NCBI GenBank assembly: GCA_009842375.1
Contig: VYFM01000545.1
Location: 1-5,286, forward strand
Length of the DNA: 5,286 nt
Direction: 5' to 3'
DNA from: Candidatus Poribacteria bacterium
GTDB taxonomy: Bacteria; Poribacteria; WGA-4E; WGA-3G
Part shown: in pieces, positions 1-5,286 of the stretch
Numbering within the stretch: position 1 is the stretch's first letter
Layout of the letters: each line of letters opens with the position of its first letter
Made by a program: the position numbers and the translations under genes
The notes under the pieces: generated by a model
What the model saw: the letters and a program-made list of their open reading frames with translations, nothing else
Told to the model about the DNA's origin: nothing
Databases searched by the model: none

Positions 1-37
1 ATTTTTTTGATATATTTAAATTAAGCTTTTTATTTTC

Positions 38-772
38 TTGGTGATTGCCACGGTTACAGTAGTGTTTGGTGCAACAATCGCTATACTCTATCAAAACAAA
101 CAAACTGAGTTTCGTATCATATTTGGTTTTACTGCTGGTGCAGTTCTCGGTTTTGTCTTGATGTTGATGGTTCATCTTTTCACGGAGGTTGGTTATCTCA
201 CAATAATAGTAATGTGGGGAGGATTCCTGTTTATATGGTTATTGGAGCAATTTACACATCAGTTGCGTGCGCGTTTTAGGAATAATGGAAAAGGAAATAG
301 GAGTTCTATTTGGGGAGTAAACATAACAATAATCGGGTTATCAATCCACTCTGTTATGGATGGAGTCAGCTTAAGTATTGCAGCAGAAAAACAAACTGTT
401 GGTATTGCACTTGCGGTTGGTGTACTCCTACATCGATTACCCGTAGCAACCGTGATAACTACTTCATTACGCCGAGATTACGGAATTGCAAAGACGATGT
501 TATGGCTTACACCTTTAATTATTACACCGTTTATCGGAGCATTCGTAGGAGAACGTTTAATCCATAGTGTCTTTACGGACTTGGCAGATTATTTATTTGC
601 TTTTGCTTTAGGTACTTTATTACACGTTGTTATGGATGGATTGAAGGGTGGCTGCGTCCCATCAGAAGAGAAGATGAGTAATACCACTAAGATTGCGTTT
701 GTTACTGGAGTTATTATAACATTATGTGTAATGTACTTTATTCCTGAGTTAGGGCATGAGCATGCACACTGA
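38..772 (+). CDS. ZIP-family-like integral membrane protein (putative divalent metal transporter, degenerate metal site)
   Basis: The 244-residue protein has about eight hydrophobic segments, near residues 1-19, 27-48, 51-72, 92-115, 121-141, 152-175, 181-201 and 217-236. A polar basic loop lies at 73-91. This is the size and 3+5 layout of ZIP (SLC39-type) transporters, which move zinc, iron or manganese into the cytoplasm. Helix 4 has the ZIP signature His104-Ser-Val-Met-Asp108-Gly, and helix 5 has His132-Arg-Leu-Pro135. In canonical ZIPs helix 5 reads H/Q-E/D-x-P-E/H. Here the second and fifth positions are Arg133 and Val136, so the second metal site is probably lost and transport activity is uncertain. 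The tail ends His-Glu-His-Ala-His. An in-frame TAA at 17-19 limits the start to the region 20-41. TTG at 38 and GTG at 41 are the candidates, with no clear Shine-Dalgarno, so the exact N-terminus is unsure. The fold call is fairly firm and the substrate is unknown. Confidence 0.72.
   Translation: MVIATVTVVFGATIAILYQNKQTEFRIIFGFTAGAVLGFVLMLMVHLFTEVGYLTIIVMWGGFLFIWLLEQFTHQLRARFRNNGKGNRSSIWGVNITIIGLSIHSVMDGVSLSIAAEKQTVGIALAVGVLLHRLPVATVITTSLRRDYGIAKTMLWLTPLIITPFIGAFVGERLIHSVFTDLADYLFAFALGTLLHVVMDGLKGGCVPSEEKMSNTTKIAFVTGVIITLCVMYFIPELGHEHAH
751..764 (+). promoter_or_regulatory. Ribosome binding site and dual start for the hydrolase-like gene, inside the upstream gene
   Basis: GAG (746-748) and AGGG (751-754) lie inside the last codons of the ZIP-like gene. 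Two in-frame ATG codons follow, at 756 and 762. AGGG is only 1 base from the first ATG but 7 bases from the second, so the second has the better-spaced signal; GAG is 7 bases from the first but is weaker. The ZIP-like gene stops at TGA 770-772, so either start gives overlapping genes and probable translational coupling. The choice changes the signal peptide by only two residues. Confidence 0.5.
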
Positions 773-3281
773 TATTTCATCAATACGACTTGGGACAAAA
801 GTATGTCTTTTTCTACAGACGGTATTTTGTATATTAATATTAGGCACACAAGCGAATGCGGAAGAGATACCAATAGTTGTATCAGGTGAATCCAGAGCAA
901 CCTTACAGATCGGGGCAAACGCATCTGTCCAAGAAAAGTTTGCTGCATCCGAAATTCAAATCTTTATTGAGAAATTCACAGGTGTACAACTTGCACTTCA
1001 CACCAACCAACAACCTACCACAACACAAACAGTTATTGTCTTAGGAACACTCAATTCAAACCCAACGATACGTTCCCTTCAAACAAAAGTAAAAATAGAA
1101 TTACCAGAAGCGATTGGTGATGAAGGATATGAAATAAAGTCCGCTGACCTTGGCACCGAAATCGTCATAGTTATAGCAGCGCACACTCCGCGCGGTGTAA
1201 TATATGGTGCTTACAGTTTTATAGAGACATGTATCACTGCATTGACGGGACTCAAACCTGTTCATCCAGAGATAGTCGTAAAGCCAACCCAAACACTGCG
1301 CGTGCCATTTATTGACGAAACATCCCTCCCTTTTTATCCAATACGAGCTGTGTTAGAAATAGATGACCCAGATTGGCTCGCAAGGCAAAGAGTCAATATG
1401 AGTGGTGGTGAAGGGGTTTGGACAGGAACTGGAATAGAAGATGGATTTGGCACTGCTTTTAAATATGTGGATACCCCTGCTTTTTCTGCACTTCAAGATG
1501 AGCCACGTGCACAAAGATTGCAACGGATAGAAACTCTTCAAAATCGTTTTACTGCGCTCAACAACCGTGGTATTGACGCATACCTTTTTATGTATCTCAC
1601 CGGTGAACCGACAGAAGCATTGATTAAAGCACGTCCTGACCTATTGGGACCCGAGGTGCTATATGGGGCATCAAGGAACGAGGTTTCTTATCGACCATTT
1701 TGTTGGTCAAAACCTGAATTTCACACACTTGCAAGGCAATTGACACAGGAAATAGTTAAGACTTATCCTAATCTTGCCGGATTTCATCTGCGTTCTTGGG
1801 GACATGAAACTCGATCATGCAATTGCCCTGAATGTGGGGATAGGTCTCCCCAAGGACAAGAAAAACTCTGGCAGGTATATTACACAATTATCAAAGCGGC
1901 ACAAGAGGTGCGTCCGGATTTCAAGTTCTACATTTCAGGTTACAATAGAAGTTGGTTACAAGACCCAGATGGAACCTATGCACGCCAGTTGCCAAAAGGC
2001 ACTATTTTTTCACAAAAATGGGGTGCTGATGGAGAACCTGTAGTTGATCCAAATATCTCATTTGAACAGATAAACGCTCTCGGAGAGATGGGACACCGAT
2101 TTATCATTCTCTCACATGACGTGGAAGAGGTGATGCCGTTCTGGATGCTTGAAAGTGATATGTTTGTACAAGGTGTCCGAAAACTTGCAAACTCACCTGA
2201 AGTGGTTGGATTGAGCGGGTTTACTGTACAGGGTGCAGTAGAGGGTTTGGGATATCTTGACAGACTTGTAAGTGCACGTATAAATTGGGATGTCCAAATT
2301 GACCATATTGAGTTGTTACGAAATGAATTATCAACTCGCTACGGCAATGATGAAGCAGCAGAATTAATTCTAAGTGCATTACGTGTCAATGGATGGACTT
2401 TGGCAAGCTATTTCTCTGATTATGCAAGTTCCATCTCCATTGGTGGCAGCTACGGCACAGGTTCTGCCGGTTTAGCTACACGGTTTTGGAATCTTATCGG
2501 TAGCAGAGCAGTTGAAAATACACTTGCCATTCCAGAATTGAAAATCGCACAGACTGCTGTTAGTCGGTTCACCGCACTTTTGTCACCTCAGCAACGTGCA
2601 GCGAATGAAATGTGGCAAGCACAGGAACTCGCTGAACCGGTTGACATTGAAGCATCACAGGATTTGAGCGATGCTGTACACCTGATGAATCTGTGGGTTT
2701 TACTTTTTCAGAGTCGTGAAAAACTGGTTGAAGCCATTACTCTTGGCTATGAAGTCGGTACCGGCAGTGCTATCAATGCTAAACTTGCGAGTGCAACGGA
2801 GTTCTCAAAAGCGATGCAACCTTTAATTAAGCAGTTTGAGGAATTTGGTCCGCTTTTCGGCTATTCACATCAGACGAATGAAGTGGAACTCACGAATACT
2901 TTAAAAGCAGAAGCAGCATGGTTATCCAGATACGACTATCGTTTACTGCAAAAACATGACGAAAGTTTTACACCCGATGAGAATGAATTCCGTATCAGAG
3001 AAGTGCATAATTATCCTAATCCATTGAAACGGAAAACGACTTTTACCTATCTATTGACACTTGATGCGGATGAGGTAAATATAACGATTTATACCTCCTC
3101 AGGACGGCGGATTCAAGCATTGAAAGGTATTTCAGCAAAAGAAGGATATAATGAGGTGTCGTGGAATGCACAAGATGCTGAAGGCATACCGCTTGCGAAT
3201 GGAGTCTATTTTTACAGAATCCGTGCTATTCTGGGTGACAAAAAGATTGAAAGCATCCATCGTTTGGCTGTGATAAGGTAA
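756..3281 (+). CDS. Exported GH67/GH20-like glycoside hydrolase-type protein with C-terminal FlgD/Por-type Ig-like domain
   Basis: This 841-residue protein starts with a signal peptide (hydrophobic core about 16-31, likely cleavage after Ala-Asn-Ala35). Residues about 36-165 resemble the N-terminal domain of alpha-glucuronidases and hexosaminidases, ending in the R-G-V-I-Y-G-A-Y-S-F-I-E segment (146-157) typical of that domain. Residues about 190-520 look like a TIM-barrel core that opens with L-P-F-Y-P-I-R (191-197). It includes Glu284, His350-Glu351 followed by Cys355/Cys357/Cys360, Asp455/Glu457/Glu458 and Glu496. The stretch L-V-S-A-R-I-N-W-D (504-512) recalls the start of the GH67 C-terminal helical part. 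Residues about 746-841 form an FlgD/Por-secretion-type Ig-like domain: YPNP at 753-756, then an I-Y-T-S-S-G-R strand, W-N-A and G-V-Y-F-Y-R. Such domains anchor or sort exported proteins in FCB-type bacteria. I infer action on an acidic or amino-sugar glycan outside the cytoplasm. Catalytic residues cannot be fixed by eye, and a non-enzymatic binding role is possible. The gene overlaps the ZIP-like gene. ATG at 762, 7 bases after AGGG, may be the true start. Confidence 0.7.
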   Translation: MSMHTDISSIRLGTKVCLFLQTVFCILILGTQANAEEIPIVVSGESRATLQIGANASVQEKFAASEIQIFIEKFTGVQLALHTNQQPTTTQTVIVLGTLNSNPTIRSLQTKVKIELPEAIGDEGYEIKSADLGTEIVIVIAAHTPRGVIYGAYSFIETCITALTGLKPVHPEIVVKPTQTLRVPFIDETSLPFYPIRAVLEIDDPDWLARQRVNMSGGEGVWTGTGIEDGFGTAFKYVDTPAFSALQDEPRAQRLQRIETLQNRFTALNNRGIDAYLFMYLTGEPTEALIKARPDLLGPEVLYGASRNEVSYRPFCWSKPEFHTLARQLTQEIVKTYPNLAGFHLRSWGHETRSCNCPECGDRSPQGQEKLWQVYYTIIKAAQEVRPDFKFYISGYNRSWLQDPDGTYARQLPKGTIFSQKWGADGEPVVDPNISFEQINALGEMGHRFIILSHDVEEVMPFWMLESDMFVQGVRKLANSPEVVGLSGFTVQGAVEGLGYLDRLVSARINWDVQIDHIELLRNELSTRYGNDEAAELILSALRVNGWTLASYFSDYASSISIGGSYGTGSAGLATRFWNLIGSRAVENTLAIPELKIAQTAVSRFTALLSPQQRAANEMWQAQELAEPVDIEASQDLSDAVHLMNLWVLLFQSREKLVEAITLGYEVGTGSAINAKLASATEFSKAMQPLIKQFEEFGPLFGYSHQTNEVELTNTLKAEAAWLSRYDYRLLQKHDESFTPDENEFRIREVHNYPNPLKRKTTFTYLLTLDADEVNITIYTSSGRRIQALKGISAKEGYNEVSWNAQDAEGIPLANGVYFYRIRAILGDKKIESIHRLAVIR

Positions 3282-3340
3282 TACTTTACGCATTTTATAG
3301 CGGTTATTATACCATTTCTAAATGACAAGGATCATTATCT

Positions 3341-3426
3341 TGTAGGTCGGAGTGAGGGTGGCGACCTACGACATGGAGTCCTATGATGGTATATGTCGGA
3401 GGTCGCTTTGCTCGCTCCGACCTACG
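3341..3426. repeat. Imperfect inverted-repeat element (two 32-base arms, REP/MITE-like), possible bidirectional terminator
   Basis: The left arm (3341-3372) matches the reverse complement of the right arm (3395-3426) at 25 of 32 positions, with a 22-base spacer. Each arm is also self-complementary. In the left arm GTAGGTCG (3342-3349) pairs perfectly with CGACCTAC (3362-3369). In the right arm GTCGGAG (3395-3401) pairs with CTCCGAC (3415-3421), and 3398-3405 pairs with 3418-3425 with one mismatch. The arms are markedly GC-richer than the flanks. The element sits between convergent genes, where it could end transcription from both sides, although no clear T-run follows either hairpin. Nested palindromes in head-to-head orientation resemble REP/BIME or MITE elements. 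I see only one copy here, so dispersal in the genome is inferred. The right end overlaps the 3' end of the threonine synthase-like gene. Confidence 0.75.
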
Positions 3427-4531
3427 GTGAACTACTTGTTTTCAAGCCAATACCCGTAAGGATAGAAACAACCGCATCACCCTCATTGATTATTCCATCC
3501 TCTTTAAACTTCTCATATCCTTTGATAACGACAGCAGAAGTCGGTTCCACATAGATGCCGTTTTCGGCAAGTGTTTTCATACCTGCTTTGATATCAGTGT
3601 CATCAACAGTGGTAAAAGCACCGTTTGTGCAAAGAATAGCATCCATAATCTTATCAGTTCTGATGGGTAGTTCAGCAGTAATACCTTCAGCAAGCGTTTT
3701 TTCAGTTTGTGCCATTCTTGAGATCTTAGGTGATTTGTCACGGTAAGCATTGTATATCGGACAACAGGTATCGGGTTGTACACCTAATAAACGCGGTACA
3801 CTATCAATCATACCTGCTCCGTGCAGTTCCCAGAACCCAATATACAATCCCAAATAAATACTTCCGAACCCAACAGGACAGATAATATGTGTAGGTACAA
3901 TTCCATCAAACTGTTCAATGATTTCATAAGCGATTGTTTTTGTGCCTTCTAAGAAAAACGGATGCCAGTTGTGAGATGCATAGCAAGTATTTTCCGCAGC
4001 CAGTTTTACTGCTTCAGTTGTTGCCATACGATTTCCTGGTACCAGTTTTAATTCAGCACCGTAAGCAGCAATCTGTTTTAGTTTGCCTTTTGATGTGGAT
4101 TCTGGACAGTAGATCGTGCATCGGATACCTGCCCTCGCGCTGTATGCAGCGATTGCCGCACCTGCATTGCCGGAGGAATCCTCAACGACTTCTGTAACAC
4201 CAAGCGACTTGAGATGTGTTAGTAAAACGGATGCACCACGGTCTTTATACGAACCAGTTGGGCAAAGGTAATCCAGTTTTACATAATGTTCAGTCTTTTC
4301 TGTAGCGTCTAACGGAATGATAGGGGTCATCCCTTCACCGAGGGTAACAATCTCTGAATCTGCGGGAATTGGTAATGCCTCGACGTATCGCCAAAGGGAA
4401 CGAGTAGAGAAATCCCATTCATAGCGACGCGAGGCATCATTTTCCAAAATTAGAGGAGAACCACAATCACATTTATAACGTAAGGGTTCCACTTTATAAG
4501 TAATATTACATTTATTACACAGATATTGCAT
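3422..4531 (-). CDS. thrC: Threonine synthase-like PLP-dependent enzyme with N-terminal zinc ribbon
   Basis: Threonine synthase converts O-phosphohomoserine to threonine and phosphate in the cytoplasm, the last step of threonine biosynthesis. The 369-residue protein (counted from ATG 4531) begins with a rubredoxin-like zinc ribbon (Cys5, Cys8, Cys21, Cys23), seen in many threonine synthases of this class. It then has the L-G-E-G-M-T-P segment (about 65-70). The PLP-lysine motif is P-T-G-S-Y-K-D-R-G with Lys96. The substrate loop is E-D-S-S-G-N-A-G (117-124), the PLP phosphate loop is P-V-G-F-G-S (219-224), and E-P-T-S-A (329-333) and T-G-I-G-L-K (359-364) follow. Length and motif order fit fold-type II PLP enzymes of the threonine synthase branch. 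Relatives such as cysteate synthase or diaminopropionate ammonia-lyase share these motifs, so exact substrate is less sure than family. An in-frame TTG at 4537 overlaps the upstream stop, but ATG 4531, 2 bases after that stop, is a better start. The stop codon and last proline codon lie in the adjoining repeat. Confidence 0.82.
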   Translation of the reverse strand: MQYLCNKCNITYKVEPLRYKCDCGSPLILENDASRRYEWDFSTRSLWRYVEALPIPADSEIVTLGEGMTPIIPLDATEKTEHYVKLDYLCPTGSYKDRGASVLLTHLKSLGVTEVVEDSSGNAGAAIAAYSARAGIRCTIYCPESTSKGKLKQIAAYGAELKLVPGNRMATTEAVKLAAENTCYASHNWHPFFLEGTKTIAYEIIEQFDGIVPTHIICPVGFGSIYLGLYIGFWELHGAGMIDSVPRLLGVQPDTCCPIYNAYRDKSPKISRMAQTEKTLAEGITAELPIRTDKIMDAILCTNGAFTTVDDTDIKAGMKTLAENGIYVEPTSAVVIKGYEKFKEDGIINEGDAVVSILTGIGLKTSSSP

Positions 4532-4533
4532 GG

Positions 4534-5199
4534 TCAATCATTTTTCAGTTGTCCCCATGTTGTCGTCAACTTTGATTTAGGGTCAACAGAATATGGCATA
4601 CCAAACAAACCTTCCGGATCAAAATTCTCTGGTGGTTCAATAGTACCGACCCAAACACGATTGATCCAAATGGGTCCTTTTCCGTTTGAGGAAAATCTAA
4701 AGTCTGAACCATTTGCTCGATTCTCAAAACGACCATCTTTGATTACCCATATATGGACGCGCCATTTATCTGTTCCTTCAGGTTTTAAAACTGGAAAAGC
4801 ACCATCACCCGCTCCCCGAAACGCGCCGTCAACAGGTCCAGCACCATTGCTGTCGTATTGGCAATTAATCTGTTCTGCCTGTTGAGAGTCAAAATATTCC
4901 ATGACAATCCATGCTTCATGGTTTCCACCGAATAGAAATGAATCGTCAATTTTAAAATACATGTGGTTGTGTCCAGGACCATTATAAGGCCAAGGATTTT
5001 CCAAACAGTCTACATTATCCTTCACGGCAGGTTCTGTGATTCCATCCCCTTGTTCACTTTGGGTTAGTAAAACACCTTCGCTTTCCTCACCGAGGTCTAC
5101 CCAAATGAAGTTTTCGCCTTCAATAGGTTCTTCTGCAGCAAATATGCCAAATGAAATCAGAACCATTATTATTGTTATCCACAGAATATGATGTCTCAT
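4534..5199 (-). CDS. Exported small protein, probable beta-sandwich (carbohydrate-binding-like) domain, function unknown
   Basis: The 221-residue protein has a short signal peptide (Arg2, then a hydrophobic core about 5-20) with likely cleavage after Ala21 or Ala22, so it is exported. The mature part is rich in aromatic residues, Gly and Asn. It contains W-R-V-H-I-W-V (146-152), D-G-R-F-E-N-R (155-161), G-S-D-F-R-F (164-169) and I-W-I-N-R-V-W-V (177-184). That strand pattern resembles jelly-roll, galactose-binding-like domains attached to glycoside hydrolases. Cys65 and Cys113 could form a disulfide. No catalytic motif is visible and there is no separate anchoring domain, although the tail ends K-L-T-T-T-W-G-Q-L-K (210-219). 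The ATG is preceded by a perfect AGGAGG 5 bases away, which fixes the start. Its TGA lies 2 bases before the ATG of the threonine synthase-like gene, so the two are probably one transcript, an odd pairing of a secreted protein with a biosynthetic enzyme. Export is well supported; sugar binding is inference. Confidence 0.68.
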   Translation of the reverse strand: MRHHILWITIIMVLISFGIFAAEEPIEGENFIWVDLGEESEGVLLTQSEQGDGITEPAVKDNVDCLENPWPYNGPGHNHMYFKIDDSFLFGGNHEAWIVMEYFDSQQAEQINCQYDSNGAGPVDGAFRGAGDGAFPVLKPEGTDKWRVHIWVIKDGRFENRANGSDFRFSSNGKGPIWINRVWVGTIEPPENFDPEGLFGMPYSVDPKSKLTTTWGQLKND

Positions 5200-5204
5200 T
5201 TTTT

Positions 5205-5210
5205 CCTCCT
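5205..5210 (-). promoter_or_regulatory. Strong Shine-Dalgarno (AGGAGG) of the exported small protein gene
   Basis: Read on the minus strand, AGGAGG is followed by five A residues and then the ATG at 5199-5197. It is a perfect anti-16S match at good spacing and is the strongest ribosome binding site in the window. It settles the start of the exported protein and suggests that the leading gene of the minus-strand pair is well translated. Confidence 0.8.
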
Positions 5211-5232
5211 AAAATCTAAGGGTTATTGTGAG

Positions 5233-5238
5233 TTTATA
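5233..5238 (-). promoter_or_regulatory. Possible -10 box of the minus-strand operon
   Basis: On the minus strand TATAAA (5238-5233) lies about 34 bases upstream of the ATG, which would leave a leader of roughly 25-30 bases containing the AGGAGG. No convincing TTGACA-like -35 sits 16-18 bases further up, and the region is AT-rich, so this could be chance. The remaining sequence to the window end (5239-5286) shows no gene. Confidence 0.28.
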
Positions 5239-5286
5239 GTGAAATCCAAAAATATATGCACACTTTTGGTCTGTAGGACTTAAACC

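Noticed and set aside
7..35. TTGATA and an AT-rich stretch as a promoter for the ZIP-like gene
   Set aside because: No acceptable -10 box at 16-18 bases spacing; the region is simply AT-rich and cut by the window edge.
589..948. 119-codon open frame on the minus strand across the ZIP/hydrolase junction
   Set aside because: It lies antisense to two well-supported genes and its translation has no recognisable domain or start signal.
1774..2043. 89-codon plus-strand frame inside the hydrolase-like gene
   Set aside because: Out-of-frame shadow within a continuous 841-codon gene, with no ribosome binding site or domain.
3321..3336. Small hairpin AATGA/TCATT after the hydrolase-like gene as its terminator
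   Set aside because: Only five weak base pairs and no T-run; the adjoining GC-rich element is a better terminator candidate. It could mark an extension of that element, but one copy cannot show this.
3341..3426. CRISPR-like repeat pair
   Set aside because: The two arms are inverted rather than direct, there are only two, and no cas genes are present.
4526..4885. 119-codon open frame on the plus strand opposite the exported small protein
   Set aside because: It is a shadow of the minus-strand gene, which has a signal peptide and a perfect Shine-Dalgarno; the plus-strand frame has neither.

Overview
The window carries four protein-coding genes in two convergent pairs, separated by a compact GC-rich inverted-repeat element. 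It contains no rRNA, tRNA, CRISPR array or transposase that I can see. The DNA is fairly AT-rich and bacterial. The large secreted protein ends in a FlgD/Por-type Ig-like domain (YPNP motif, then G-V-Y-F-Y-R). The small secreted protein ends in a KLTTTWGQLK-type tail. The intergenic repeat contains GTAGGTCGGAG/CGACCTAC. From memory this combination suggests an uncultured Candidatus Poribacteria-like or FCB-type lineage. That placement is inference and was not tested by any search.

Left half, plus strand: an eight-helix membrane protein of the ZIP metal-transporter fold (38-772) overlaps by 11-17 bases the start of an 841-residue exported protein (756-3281). The exported protein looks like a GH67/GH20-type glycoside hydrolase: signal peptide, alpha-glucuronidase-like N-terminal domain, TIM-barrel-like core with a Cys-x-Cys-x-x-Cys cluster, helical C-terminal part and an Ig-like sorting/anchoring domain. 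The overlap suggests co-transcription and translational coupling, but I see no obvious biochemical link between the two.

Middle (3282-3421): a short convergent intergenic region. It is mostly an 86-base element made of two 32-base inverted arms (3341-3426). The right end of the element runs into the last codons of the minus-strand gene and supplies its stop codon.

Right half, minus strand: a small exported probable beta-sandwich protein (5199-4534) with a perfect AGGAGG ribosome binding site is followed, within 2 bases, by a threonine synthase-like PLP enzyme with an N-terminal zinc ribbon (4531-3422). They look like a two-gene operon whose promoter lies at the right edge of the window.

I do not see a clear new multi-gene system here. 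The most unusual points are the ZIP-like protein that has lost most of one metal site and the repeat that has become the 3' end of a metabolic gene. The third is the exported hydrolase-like protein whose catalytic residues cannot be assigned by eye.
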